Below, piece after piece: positions 1-9,416 of a DNA stretch of 64,000 nucleotides. The DNA is taken from positions 372,001-436,000 of the forward strand of contig NZ_FOZD01000001.1 in assembly GCF_900113185.1 (NCBI RefSeq), in the 5' to 3' direction. Position numbers and translations under genes: made by a program. Positions within the stretch are counted from its first letter, which is position 1. Every line of letters begins with the position of its first letter. The DNA comes from Agromyces sp. CF514 (GTDB lineage: Bacteria > Actinomycetota > Actinomycetes > Actinomycetales > Microbacteriaceae). The notes under the pieces were generated by a model. It worked only from the letters and a program-made list of their open reading frames with translations. It had not been told where the DNA came from and ran no database searches.

Positions 1-1
1 C

Positions 2-991
2 ACGAGCTTCGCCGCGCAGGGCGCACTCGAAGACGTCTCCGAGTTCGCGAACGCCGACGAGGGCGAGTTCACCCCGGCGACGTGGTCGGCCGTCTCCATC
101 GGCGACGCCGTCTACGGCGCACCCGTCGACCAGGGCCCCATGGCGCTCTTCTACGACAAGGCCGTCTTCGACGAGCTCGGCATCGCCGTTCCGACGACCT
201 GGGCCGAGTACCAGGCCGCGGGCGAGAAGCTCAAGGCGGCCGGCAAGTCGCTCTCGGCGAGCTACCTGAACTACGACTACGCGGGCTTCGACTGGCAGGC
301 CGAAGCCCCGTGGTTCTCGGTCGACGGCGACAGCTGGAAGGTCTCGATCGACTCGCCGGAGGGCCAGAAGGTCGCCGACTACTGGCAGGGCCTCACCGAT
401 GCCGGCTACATCAGCCCGGCCCCCATGTGGGACCAGTCCTGGTACACCGGCCTCGGCGACGGATCGATCGCGACCCACGTCGGCGCGGTCTGGATCGCGG
501 GCGTGCTCAAGGGCAGCGCACCCGACGGCGCGGGCAAGTGGGCCGTCGCGCCCATGCCGCAGTGGGAGGCGGGCGACGACAAGGTCGGCAACGTCGGCGG
601 GTCGGCCACGGCCGTGCTGAAGGGCTGCGACGACCCCGCGGCCGCGTGGGACTTCGCCCACTTCATGAGCACCGACGCCGACACCTTCTCCGGGCTCGTC
701 GAATCGGCGGCGCTCTACCCGGCGGCGACCGAGCTGCTGTCGCTGCCGGCGCTCACCGAGCCCGACCCCTACTTCGGCGATCAGGTCATCTTCGACGTCT
801 TCGCCGAGGCCTCGCCGAACGTCACGACCGGCTGGACCTGGGGCCCGAACATGCCCGAGACCGTCGGCTTCCTCGACGACGGACTCGGCAAGGCCTGGTC
901 GGCGCAGGGCGCCTTCGCCGACGCGCTGACGAGCACCCAGCAGCAGACCGTCGACGCGCTCGAGGCCCAGGGCCTCTCCGTGACGGAGTAG
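2..991 (+). CDS. ABC sugar-binding lipoprotein, C-terminal part (5' end outside window)
   Basis: The reading frame is open from the first bases of the window and ends with TAG at 989-991, so about 329 C-terminal residues of a longer protein are present. The sequence has the look of a family 1 extracellular solute-binding protein (CUT1 type): an aromatic-rich cleft region with GPMALFYDK, a Trp-rich stretch (WFSVDGDSW, MWDQSWYTG) and a C-terminal helix with repeated Gln. The signal peptide and lipobox would lie upstream. It is followed after 86 bases by two matching permeases and then by a beta-galactosidase and a GH101 enzyme, so its ligand is probably a galactose-containing disaccharide such as galacto-N-biose; that substrate is inference from context. 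Confidence 0.85.
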   Translation, partial: TSFAAQGALEDVSEFANADEGEFTPATWSAVSIGDAVYGAPVDQGPMALFYDKAVFDELGIAVPTTWAEYQAAGEKLKAAGKSLSASYLNYDYAGFDWQAEAPWFSVDGDSWKVSIDSPEGQKVADYWQGLTDAGYISPAPMWDQSWYTGLGDGSIATHVGAVWIAGVLKGSAPDGAGKWAVAPMPQWEAGDDKVGNVGGSATAVLKGCDDPAAAWDFAHFMSTDADTFSGLVESAALYPAATELLSLPALTEPDPYFGDQVIFDVFAEASPNVTTGWTWGPNMPETVGFLDDGLGKAWSAQGAFADALTSTQQQTVDALEAQGLSVTE

Positions 992-1077
992 CTCCCCGAA
1001 CGGGGCCGGGGCGGCGGGGGAACCCGCCCCGGCCCTCGCCTCGAACGCCATCCGCCATCGCACCCACCCAGGACGAC

Positions 1078-2079
1078 ATGGACACCTCATCGACCCGGGC
1101 GGTCACCACCGCCGACTTCGCCCGTCGCGGGCGCCCCGGCCTCGCCGGCCGCACCGCGCCGGAGACTCCTGCCCCGGGCGGGCGCGCGAGCCGACGCAGC
1201 GGCAACCGCTGGCGCACCCCGCTGCTGTTCCTGCTGCCGTTCGGCGTGCTGTTCATCGCGATGTACGTCGTGCCGATCGCGTTCGCGTTCGTGCAGAGCC
1301 TCTTCACGCTCCAGCGCTCGGGCCTCGGACTCGAGGCGCCCACGCTCGAGTTCACCCCGCTGGCGAACTACGCGCGACTCATGGGCGACGCCGAGTTCAT
1401 GTCGTCGCTCGGGCGGGTCGCCCTGTTCGGCATCGTGCAGGTGCCGGTCATGCTCGGACTCGCCCTGGGGCTCGCGCTCCTGCTCGACTCGAAGTCCGCT
1501 CGGGGCAAGGGGTTCTTCCGCCTCGCGGCCTTCCTGCCGTACGCCGTTCCCGGCGTCATCGCCGCGGTCATGTGGTCGTTCCTCTACTCGCCCGTCACGA
1601 GCCCGATCAACACGCTGCTCGAGCGGGCGGTCGGCAGTGGCATCCCCTTCTTCGCCCCCGAGATCGTGCTCTGGGCGGTCGCGAACATCGTGACCTGGGG
1701 CTGGACCGGCTACAACATGCTCATCATCTACTCGTCACTGCAGACGATCCCCGCCGAGACCATCGAAGCCGCCAGGCTCGACGGCGCCGGCGCGTTCCGC
1801 ATCGCCTGGAGCATCAAGATCCCGATGGTGCGGCCGGCGCTCGTGCTCACCGCGGTCTTTTCGATCATCGGCTCGGCCCAGCTCTACAACGAGCCCAAGG
1901 TGCTGCAGACGATCTCGGGCGGCGCTATCAGCAACACCTTCACCCCGCTCATGGCGGCACAGGCGCAGGTCACCGCCCAGAACTACCCGTACGCCGCCGC
2001 GCAGTCGGTCGTGCTGGCCCTGCTCGTCGGCGTGCTCTCGTTCGCCTTCTTCAAGCTCACGAATCGAGGCGACCGATGA
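1078..2079 (+). CDS. ABC sugar transporter permease (MalF/UgpA-like)
   Basis: 333 residues. A hydrophilic, Pro/Arg-rich N-terminus of about 45 residues precedes six predicted membrane segments. The EAA loop that docks on the ATPase is visible as EAARLDGAGAFRIAWSIKIP near residues 230-250. The frame is open further upstream, but ATG 1078 is chosen because it is the first start after the binding-protein gene and places the N-terminus just before the first membrane helix. It overlaps the next permease by ATGA. No ATP-binding subunit is encoded nearby, so the importer probably uses a shared MsiK-type ATPase encoded elsewhere, as is usual for actinobacterial CUT1 systems (family knowledge). Confidence 0.9.
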   Translation: MDTSSTRAVTTADFARRGRPGLAGRTAPETPAPGGRASRRSGNRWRTPLLFLLPFGVLFIAMYVVPIAFAFVQSLFTLQRSGLGLEAPTLEFTPLANYARLMGDAEFMSSLGRVALFGIVQVPVMLGLALGLALLLDSKSARGKGFFRLAAFLPYAVPGVIAAVMWSFLYSPVTSPINTLLERAVGSGIPFFAPEIVLWAVANIVTWGWTGYNMLIIYSSLQTIPAETIEAARLDGAGAFRIAWSIKIPMVRPALVLTAVFSIIGSAQLYNEPKVLQTISGGAISNTFTPLMAAQAQVTAQNYPYAAAQSVVLALLVGVLSFAFFKLTNRGDR

Positions 2080-2990
2080 GCGCACCCACGCTGGCCTCGG
2101 CGACCAGACCGCCGCTGACCGATCGAGCGGATGCCGCCGGCCCGCGTCGCCCGCACCGCGACGCGAACCTCGCGAGCCGCCTGGGCGTCTTCGCCCTGCT
2201 CGGCGTCTCGGCGTTCTACTTCCTGATGCCCATCTGGTGGCTCGTCGTCGCGTCGACGAAGCCTGCCGGGCATCAGTTCTCGGAACCCGGCCTCTGGTTC
2301 GACGGCTTCGGGCTGTTCGACAACATCGCCCTGGTGTTCGCCGAGGCCGACGGCGTCTTCGGCCGATGGATGCTCAACAGCGTCTTCTACGCCGGAACCT
2401 CGGCGCTCATCGGCACGCTGCTGTCCGCCATGGCCGGCTACGCTCTCGCGAAGTACGAGTTCCGCGGCAGGGGAGCCGTGTTCGGCATCATTCTCGCGGC
2501 CGTGCTGATCCCGAAGGTCATGTTCACCCTTCCGCTCTTCCTCCTGTTCGACCAGGTGGGCCTGCTCAACACGCCGCTCGCCGTGCTGCTGCCGAGCGTC
2601 GTGAGCCCGTTCGGGGTGTACCTCGCACGGGTCTTCGCGGCGCAGTCGGTGCCCGACGAGCTCATCGAGGCGGGCCGCATCGACGGCGCGGGGGAGTTCC
2701 GCATCTTCTCGTCGATCAGCGTGCGCGTCATGTCGCCCGCTCTCGTGACGATCTTCCTCTTCCAGTTCGTCGAGGTCTGGAACAACTTCCTGCTGCCGTT
2801 GATGGTGTTGAACGACACGTCACTCCAGCCCGTGACGGTCGGCCTCGTGGGTTGGGCCGGCAGCAACGGCCAGGTGCCCGCGGGCACGGTCGTGGTGGCC
2901 GCGCTGCTCTCGGTCGTGCCACTCATCATCGCGTTCCTCGGCCTCCAGCGCTTCTGGCGAGCGGGTCTCACGGCGGGGGCCGTCAAGTGA
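2076..2990 (+). CDS. ABC sugar transporter permease (MalG/UgpE-like)
   Basis: 304 residues with six predicted membrane helices and the second EAA motif (EAGRIDGAGEFRIF) in the last third. This is the usual partner of the preceding permease. ATG 2076 overlaps the upstream TGA, indicating translational coupling. The end overlaps the GTG start of the beta-galactosidase by four bases, so transporter and hydrolase are made from one message. Function: inner-membrane channel half of a carbohydrate importer. Confidence 0.9.
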   Translation: MSAPTLASATRPPLTDRADAAGPRRPHRDANLASRLGVFALLGVSAFYFLMPIWWLVVASTKPAGHQFSEPGLWFDGFGLFDNIALVFAEADGVFGRWMLNSVFYAGTSALIGTLLSAMAGYALAKYEFRGRGAVFGIILAAVLIPKVMFTLPLFLLFDQVGLLNTPLAVLLPSVVSPFGVYLARVFAAQSVPDELIEAGRIDGAGEFRIFSSISVRVMSPALVTIFLFQFVEVWNNFLLPLMVLNDTSLQPVTVGLVGWAGSNGQVPAGTVVVAALLSVVPLIIAFLGLQRFWRAGLTAGAVK

Positions 2991-4795
2991 CGGCGCCCCT
3001 GACGGTCGACGGCGCGGCGATCGCGGCCGATGCGACCGCGGCGTCGATGTCTGCACTGACCTTCGCCGACGGCCGATTCCTCCGCAACGGCGAGCCGCAC
3101 CGCATCCTCTCGGGGTCGCTGCACTACTTCCGCGTGCACCCCGACCTGTGGCGCGACCGGCTCGAACGCCTCGTCGCGCTCGGGCTCAACACGGTCGACA
3201 CCTACGTCGCCTGGAACTTCCACGAGCGCCGCCGCGGCGAGATCGACTTCACCGGGTGGCGCGACCTCGAGCGCTTCCTCGCGCTCGCCGCCGAGGTCGG
3301 GCTCGACGCGATCGTGCGGCCGGGCCCGTACATCTGCGCCGAATGGGACAACGGCGGGTTCCCGGCCTGGCTCACGGGCACCGCGGGCATCGGCCTGCGG
3401 TCCAGCGACCCCGTCTACCTCGATGCGGTCGATGTCTGGTTCGACGAACTGCTCCCGCGGATCGTGCCGTTGCAGGCCGGCCGAGGCGGGCCGATCGTCG
3501 CGGTGCAGCTCGAGAACGAGTACGGCAGCTACGGCGACGACGCCGACCACCTCGCCTGGATGCACGAGCGCCTCCTCGCCGGGGGCGTCACCGAGCTCGT
3601 CTACACGGCCGACGGGCCGACGGACCTCATGCAGGACGGCGGCAGCGTGCCCGGCCTCCTCGCCACCGCGACCTTCGGCTCCCGCGCCGGCCAAGCGGCA
3701 TCCCTGCTCCGCGATCGGCGTCGCGGCGAGCCGTTCATGTGCGCCGAGCTCTGGAACGGCTGGTTCGACCACTGGGGCGATCCGCACCACGTGCGCGCGC
3801 CCGAGGGCGCCGCCGGGGTCGTGGCCGACATCCTCGCCGAGGGCGGTTCGGTGAGCCTCTACATGGCGCACGGCGGCACCAACTTCGGCCTCTGGTCGGG
3901 TGCGAACCACGACGGCGCCAGGCTTCAGCCGACGCAGACGAGCTACGACTCGCACGCACCGATCGCCGAGAACGGCGCGGTCACCGAGAAGTTCCGCCGC
4001 ATCCGCGACGTGATCCGGGATGCCACGGGGAGCGCGCCCCCTGAAGCGCCACGCACCCCGCCGATCCTGCCCGCGGCGAGCCTGCCGCTCCGCCGGGGGC
4101 GAGACCTGCTCGACGTGCTGCGCGGTCTCGGCGAACCCGTGCGCCGCGCCGTGCCGCCGACCTTCGAGGACCTCGGCCTCGACGCGGGGCTCGTGCTCTA
4201 CGAGGCGCGGCCCATCGTGCCGCGCGGCGGCGCCACGCTCACCATCCGGCGCCTCCGCGACCGCGCGACCGTGTTCGTCGACGGCGTCCGCGTCGCCGTG
4301 CTCGATGCCGAGCAGGCGGCCGTCGGCGTGCGGCTCGAGGGCTCCGGCGAGCCGGTCGTGCTCGAGATCCTCGTCGAGAACCAGGGGCGCATCAACTACG
4401 GTCCGCTGCTCGGCGAGGGCAAGGGCATCCTCGGCGGCGTGCAGCTCGACCGGCGCCTCGTGCAGCGCTGGACGGCACGGGCGCTCCCGCTCGACGAGTG
4501 GGGCGAGGGGGAGCTCGCCGGGCTCGCCGAGGCGACCCTCCACGTCGACGAACCCGCCGACGCGTTCCTCGCGTTCCCGGGCTTCGGAAAGGGCTTCGTC
4601 TGGGTCAACGGGTTCCTGCTCGGCCGGTACTGGGAGATCGGCCCGCAGCAGACCTCCTACCTGCCCGCACCGCTGCTGCGAGCGGGCGACAACACGATCC
4701 ACGTGCTCGAGCTCGAGCGCATGGGCGAAGCCGTCGAGCTGCGCGAGCACGCGGACCTCGGCCCCGAACAGGAGTACATCGAGACCTTCGACTGA
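2987..4795 (+). CDS. GH35 beta-galactosidase, probably cytoplasmic
   Basis: 602 residues from GTG 2987, which overlaps the permease stop as GTGA; ATG 3047 (MSALTFADGRF) is an alternative start that also fits the family. The N-terminal TIM barrel has the GH35 features SGSLHYFR and RPGPYICAEW. The acid/base is the second Glu of QLENEYGS (about E178) and the nucleophile is the Glu in AELWNGWFDHWGD (about E254). Beta-sandwich domains with a GFGKGFVWVNGFLLGRYW signature follow. The length matches short bacterial GH35 enzymes of the BgaC type, several of which prefer beta-1,3-linked galactose. There is no signal peptide or membrane segment, so it should act on imported oligosaccharide. The neighbouring GH101 releases Gal-beta-1,3-GalNAc, which would be a suitable substrate; that link is inference. 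Confidence 0.9.
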   Translation: MTAPLTVDGAAIAADATAASMSALTFADGRFLRNGEPHRILSGSLHYFRVHPDLWRDRLERLVALGLNTVDTYVAWNFHERRRGEIDFTGWRDLERFLALAAEVGLDAIVRPGPYICAEWDNGGFPAWLTGTAGIGLRSSDPVYLDAVDVWFDELLPRIVPLQAGRGGPIVAVQLENEYGSYGDDADHLAWMHERLLAGGVTELVYTADGPTDLMQDGGSVPGLLATATFGSRAGQAASLLRDRRRGEPFMCAELWNGWFDHWGDPHHVRAPEGAAGVVADILAEGGSVSLYMAHGGTNFGLWSGANHDGARLQPTQTSYDSHAPIAENGAVTEKFRRIRDVIRDATGSAPPEAPRTPPILPAASLPLRRGRDLLDVLRGLGEPVRRAVPPTFEDLGLDAGLVLYEARPIVPRGGATLTIRRLRDRATVFVDGVRVAVLDAEQAAVGVRLEGSGEPVVLEILVENQGRINYGPLLGEGKGILGGVQLDRRLVQRWTARALPLDEWGEGELAGLAEATLHVDEPADAFLAFPGFGKGFVWVNGFLLGRYWEIGPQQTSYLPAPLLRAGDNTIHVLELERMGEAVELREHADLGPEQEYIETFD

Positions 4796-4856
4796 ACTGC
4801 GCCGTCGGCGCAGGTCGATGCACACGCGTCAACACGACGCGGGATTGGAGACGAAG

Positions 4857-7800
4857 ATGCCTTCATCACGACCCCCTGGGCGCCGCTGGCGCCTCGGGCT
4901 GGGATGTGCGATCGCGGGAGCGGTGATCGCCCCGCTCGGCGCGATGCCGGTGCACGCCGATCCGTTGGCACCCGACGGCTACGCGGTAGCTGCAGCGGGA
5001 GCCACCTTCGACCTGCGCAGCCGCGACCTCTCGGTGACCGCTTCGGCGGGCTTCCCGCAGGTCGTCGCATACACCGACCGCGACACCGGGGCGAGCATGC
5101 GGGGCAACGACACGACCGTCACCTCGTTCACCGTCAACGGCACCGCCCAGCCGGTCGAGGTCGCGTCCCGCGTCGTCGACGGCGGGGTCGACTACGTGCT
5201 CACGCCGACCGCGCTCGCCGGGGTGTCGATCGAGGCGCGGCTGTCGGTCAAGCACAACGTCGTCACGATCGCCGTGACGAAGGTCACCGATCCGGACTCG
5301 GTGGTGAAGACGCTCCAGATCCCGAACCACCGGCTCGTGACCGTCTCCTCCGACGAGCCCGGTGCGGCGGTGGCCGCGGCGAACCTCTCGGTCGATCGCA
5401 ACGTCTCGGGCGACGCGTTCATCCCCGTGACGGCCGAGACCCCGCTCGACGCAGCGCCGAAGGGGTCGAACGCGATCATCGCCAACACGGGAGAGCTCGC
5501 GGCGGCCTTCGCCACGAACGCGCTCTACGACCTGTCGTCGGGGCCCAGCTCGAAGGACTCCGGCAACTTCTGGCGCCAGGCGGTCGCCGCGGCCGACGGC
5601 GACGGCGTCGAGGTCGGCATCGCGAGCGGTCCGTGGCTCTACCGGGCCGCGCGATCGGATGCCGCCGAGGAACTGCCGTGGGTCAAGATCGCCATCACGC
5701 CCGATGCGAACGGCGACGACGTCGTCGACTGGCAGGACGGCGCGATCGCGATGCGCGACATCCGGATCGCCCCGAACAAGGGCGACGAGACGCCCGAGAA
5801 CGTGATCACCCACATCCCGTTCAACTTCGCCTCGCAGGCCACGCACCCCTTCCTGCGCACGCTCGACGACGTCAAGCGCATCGCCCTGAACACCGACGGA
5901 CTCGGCCAGGTGGCCATGCTCAAGGGCTACACGAGCGAGGGGCACGACTCCGCGAACACCGACTACGGCGACAACTTCAACGAGCGCGCAGGCGGACTCG
6001 ACGAGCTCAACGCGGCGGTGAAGGCCGGCGCGAAGTGGAACGCGTCGTTCGGCGTGCACCTGAACGCGACCGAGATCTACCCCGAGGCGAACTCCTTCGA
6101 CGACGAGATCGCCGAGGAGACGAAGAAGGGCTGGAACTGGCTCGACCAGTCGTACTACATGGACCAGCGCCACGACATCGTCTCGGGCGAGCTCGACGAG
6201 CGCATCGGCGAACTCGCCGACGCCACGCACGGCAACCTCGACTTCGCCTACATCGACGTCTACTACGAGCACGGCTGGCTCGCGCAGAAGCTGCAGGACT
6301 CGCTCGTCGAGCACGGCTTCCGCGTCGGGTCCGAGTGGGCCGACAAGCTCGCCGAGAACAACACGTGGTCGCACTGGGCCAACGACGAGAACTACGGCGG
6401 TTCCAGCAACAAGGGCGTGAACTCGCAGATCCTGCGCTTCGTGAACAACACGCAGTCGGATGTCTGGAACCCCGACGTGAAGCTCGGCACCAGCCACATC
6501 GTCGAGTTCGAGGGCTGGACGGGGCAGAACAACTTCGATGCGTTCCTCGACAACGTGTGGGCCGCCAACGTGCCGACGAAGTTCCTCCAGCACCACGAGA
6601 TCATGCGCTGGACCGGCGACCGCATCGACCTCGCCGACGGCGTGAGCGTCACCGGCACGACCGCGGCCGACCGTACGATCACGGTCGACGGCGACGAGGT
6701 GCTGCGCGGCGACACCTACCTGCTCCCGTGGTCGTCGAAGGGCTCCGGCAAGAAGGCCGACAAGCTCTACCACGTGAACCCCGCGGGCGGCTCGACCACC
6801 TGGCAGCTCACCGACGACTTCGCCAAGGCGAAGAGCCTGCGGCTGTACGCGCTGGGCGATGCCGGGCGCACGAAGGTCGCCGACCTCCCGGTCGTCGGCG
6901 GCGCGGTCACGATCGACACCGTCGCGGGCGAGCGGTACGTGCTCGCAGCGAGCACGGGGTCGGGAGCCGCGTCCGCACTGCCCAAGAAGACCGACTTCGG
7001 TCAGGGCACCGACCTCGAGGACCCGGGCTTCAACGGCGCCGACCTCGACGCATGGTCGCCGAAGGGCGCCGTCACCGTCGAACGCGACGACCGCGGCCGC
7101 CGCTCGGCCGTGCTCGGCGCGGGCGAGGCCTCGATCGGGCAGCGCCTCGGCGAACTCGCACCCGGCACCTACGCGGTCTCGGCCGACGTCGGCATCACTC
7201 CCGGTGCGACTCGTGCGACGACCATCGCGGTCGACGTCAAGAAGGGCGACGGAGCGGATGCCTCGACCTCGGTCGACAGCTCAGGCGCGATCAACCAGGT
7301 CGGCGCCGACGAGTGGCGCGACACGACCATGCAGCGCCTGCGCACCTACGTGACCGTCACCGACGACACGCGGCCCACGCTCACGATCTCGGCGGGCGAG
7401 GGCGATGCCCCCGTACGCGTCGACAACGTGCGGGTCGTCGCGACCGACGACCCGACGCCGGGCGACGGGGTGCTCGTGTCCGAGGACTTCGAGCGGGTCG
7501 ACCAGGGCTGGGGTCCGTTCTTCAAGGGCGACGCGGGTGGGGCGACCGACCCCCGCACGCACATCGCGAAGCGCAACGAGCCGTACACCCAGCAGGGCTG
7601 GAACGGCCGCGCGTTCGACATGGTGCTGAACGGCGACTACTCGCTCATGGCGCACGAGGAGAACCGTGGGCTCGTGTACCGCACGTCGGAGTACACCGTC
7701 CCGTTCGAGGCGGGTCACCGCTACCGCGTGTCGTTCGACTACCAGAGCGGCGTGGCGGGCGCCTACCAGTTCGTCACGGGCGCCGACCAGATCGTGGGCG

Positions 7801-9224
7801 GTGCCGCGAAGACGGTCGAGTTCGCCGCGATCCCGTTCGGGCAGCAGCTCGAGACGGCCGAGTTCGTGCACGAGTTCGACGCCGGCTCCTGCGGCGACGC
7901 GTTCGTCGGGCTCCGGCGCACGGCCGTCGGCGGTACCGGGTCCGACCTGATCCTCGACGACCTCCGCATCGAGGATCTCGGCGAGAGCGAGCAGCCGGGC
8001 GCCTGCGCCCAACTCGCCCTGGCGGGCCCAGGCAGCGGCGTCGTCCCGGGCGAGGCGAACACGTTCACGACGACGTTCACCAACCACGAGGCCGAGGCCG
8101 CCACGTCGGTGACCACCGAGCTCGAGGTGCCCGAGGGCTGGAAGGCCGAGCCCGTCGGTTCCGCCGCGAACGCATCGGTCGCACCGGGCGCGAACGCCAA
8201 GACGACGTGGAAGGTCACGGCGCCTGCGGGCCTCGAGCCCGGCACGTTCGAGGTGTCGGCGGTCACGTCGTACGCGGTCTCCGACGGCGCACGTTCGGTC
8301 GCGGCATCCGTCTCGGTCCCGACCCTGCCTGCGGGCCTGATCCCGCAGTCGCGTCTCTCGGTCGCCGGCGTGAGCGACAGCGAGCCCGGCACCGGCGACG
8401 GCAGCGCACGCGCCGCGATCGACGGCAACCCGGCGACCATGTGGCACTCCGCCTGGTCGCAGGCGAACCCCGACACCCCGTTCCCGCACTGGATCTCGCT
8501 CGACCTCGGCGACGCCTACCGCGTCGACGGATTCGACTACCAGGTGCGTCGCGGCAACGGGTCGATCAAGCAGTACGAGCTGTACGTGAGTACCGACGGC
8601 GCGAACTGGGGCACGCCGGTCTCCGCCGGGAACTTCGCGAGCACGGCCGAGGCGCAGCACCTCTCGTTCCCTGCGACGAGCGCTCGGTACGTCAAGCTCG
8701 TCGGCCTCAGCTCGATCAACGGCGCGGTCTTCGGCGGCGCGAACGAGCTGAACGTCTGGGGCAGCCGCGAGGCCGCGCCCACGCCGCTCCCGAAGAACTC
8801 GATGGCCATCGCATCCGTCGATTCCGAGGAGATCGAGGCTGAGGACGGCGCCGCCGCGAACGTGCTCGACGGCGATGCGGCGACCTACTGGCACACGCAG
8901 TGGCTCGGCGGCTCGCCCGGCTTCCCGCACCACGTCGCGGTCGACCTCGGTGGGGCGCACGACCTGCGCGGCATCTCGATCCAGCAGCGACCGGGCGCCG
9001 AGCCCAACGGCCGCATCAAGGGCTACGAGGTGTACGTGAGCACCGACGGCGAGGATTGGGGCACCCCGGTCGCCTCCGGGCAGCTCGCGTCGACGAACGC
9101 GGCGCAGTCGGTGATGTTCACGAGCACAGTCGGGGGACGGTTCGTCAAGGTCGTCGCGACGAGCTCGCACAACGGGCAGCCGTGGGCCGCGATCGGCGAG
9201 CTGGAGTTCTTCGGCGCCGAGTGA
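4857..9224 (+). CDS. Secreted GH101 endo-alpha-N-acetylgalactosaminidase with CBM32-like modules
   Basis: 1455 residues. ATG 4857 is preferred over ATG 4818 because GGAG lies six bases upstream and it gives a clean signal peptide (RRWRLGLGC, hydrophobic stretch, AMPVHA). A beta-sandwich domain comes first, then the GH101 barrel. The probable nucleophile is Asp in FAYIDVYYEHG (about D467) and the acid/base is Glu in VGSEW (about E493), followed by the family-typical HWANDENYGG. A concanavalin-like region, a NEW3-type domain (residues about 1040-1150) and two tandem F5/8 type C (CBM32-like) modules complete the protein. No LPXTG or other wall anchor is seen, so it should be free in the medium or held by its sugar-binding modules. 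Known activity of the family: release of core 1 disaccharide from mucin-type O-glycoproteins. Two strong hairpins follow. Confidence 0.88.
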   Translation: MPSSRPPGRRWRLGLGCAIAGAVIAPLGAMPVHADPLAPDGYAVAAAGATFDLRSRDLSVTASAGFPQVVAYTDRDTGASMRGNDTTVTSFTVNGTAQPVEVASRVVDGGVDYVLTPTALAGVSIEARLSVKHNVVTIAVTKVTDPDSVVKTLQIPNHRLVTVSSDEPGAAVAAANLSVDRNVSGDAFIPVTAETPLDAAPKGSNAIIANTGELAAAFATNALYDLSSGPSSKDSGNFWRQAVAAADGDGVEVGIASGPWLYRAARSDAAEELPWVKIAITPDANGDDVVDWQDGAIAMRDIRIAPNKGDETPENVITHIPFNFASQATHPFLRTLDDVKRIALNTDGLGQVAMLKGYTSEGHDSANTDYGDNFNERAGGLDELNAAVKAGAKWNASFGVHLNATEIYPEANSFDDEIAEETKKGWNWLDQSYYMDQRHDIVSGELDERIGELADATHGNLDFAYIDVYYEHGWLAQKLQDSLVEHGFRVGSEWADKLAENNTWSHWANDENYGGSSNKGVNSQILRFVNNTQSDVWNPDVKLGTSHIVEFEGWTGQNNFDAFLDNVWAANVPTKFLQHHEIMRWTGDRIDLADGVSVTGTTAADRTITVDGDEVLRGDTYLLPWSSKGSGKKADKLYHVNPAGGSTTWQLTDDFAKAKSLRLYALGDAGRTKVADLPVVGGAVTIDTVAGERYVLAASTGSGAASALPKKTDFGQGTDLEDPGFNGADLDAWSPKGAVTVERDDRGRRSAVLGAGEASIGQRLGELAPGTYAVSADVGITPGATRATTIAVDVKKGDGADASTSVDSSGAINQVGADEWRDTTMQRLRTYVTVTDDTRPTLTISAGEGDAPVRVDNVRVVATDDPTPGDGVLVSEDFERVDQGWGPFFKGDAGGATDPRTHIAKRNEPYTQQGWNGRAFDMVLNGDYSLMAHEENRGLVYRTSEYTVPFEAGHRYRVSFDYQSGVAGAYQFVTGADQIVGGAAKTVEFAAIPFGQQLETAEFVHEFDAGSCGDAFVGLRRTAVGGTGSDLILDDLRIEDLGESEQPGACAQLALAGPGSGVVPGEANTFTTTFTNHEAEAATSVTTELEVPEGWKAEPVGSAANASVAPGANAKTTWKVTAPAGLEPGTFEVSAVTSYAVSDGARSVAASVSVPTLPAGLIPQSRLSVAGVSDSEPGTGDGSARAAIDGNPATMWHSAWSQANPDTPFPHWISLDLGDAYRVDGFDYQVRRGNGSIKQYELYVSTDGANWGTPVSAGNFASTAEAQHLSFPATSARYVKLVGLSSINGAVFGGANELNVWGSREAAPTPLPKNSMAIASVDSEEIEAEDGAAANVLDGDAATYWHTQWLGGSPGFPHHVAVDLGGAHDLRGISIQQRPGAEPNGRIKGYEVYVSTDGEDWGTPVASGQLASTNAAQSVMFTSTVGGRFVKVVATSSHNGQPWAAIGELEFFGAE

Positions 9225-9235
9225 CGACGAGACCG

Positions 9236-9308
9236 GTGCCGGGGCGGGTGGAGCCGCCCCGGCACTGCACCGCGAATGCCCCCGCGATCCTCACCGCGGG
9301 GGCATTCG
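9236..9308 (+). terminator. Two tandem terminator-like hairpins
   Basis: Directly after the GH101 stop codon there are two perfect inverted repeats. The first has 12-bp arms at 9236-9247 and 9254-9265 with a 6-base loop. The second has 14-bp arms at 9273-9286 and 9295-9308 with an 8-base loop. Neither has a T-run, which is common in GC-rich actinobacteria. They separate the glycan operon from the convergent hemA and can act in both directions. Confidence 0.75.
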
Positions 9309-9416
9309 TCGTCGAACGGGAATCGGCGGCCCGGCTCGCGGCGGGTGGACACGCGGCGATGGGCGGTCGGATGCCCCGTCGGCAGCAGGCGGCCGCGGGC
9401 GATCGGATGCCGCGGG

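Noticed and set aside
2438..4825. Very long open frame antisense to the beta-galactosidase (795 codons)
   Set aside because: Shadow of codon bias in GC-rich DNA: composition is unbalanced and the opposite strand holds a clear GH35 enzyme. The same holds for the long antisense frames at 4866-6773, 7281-9170, 27336-31244, 31962-34007 and 48337-51696.
4020..4856. Upstream extension of the GH101 protein in the same frame
   Set aside because: It overlaps the GH35 gene and has shadow-frame composition; ATG 4857 has a ribosome site and a proper signal peptide.
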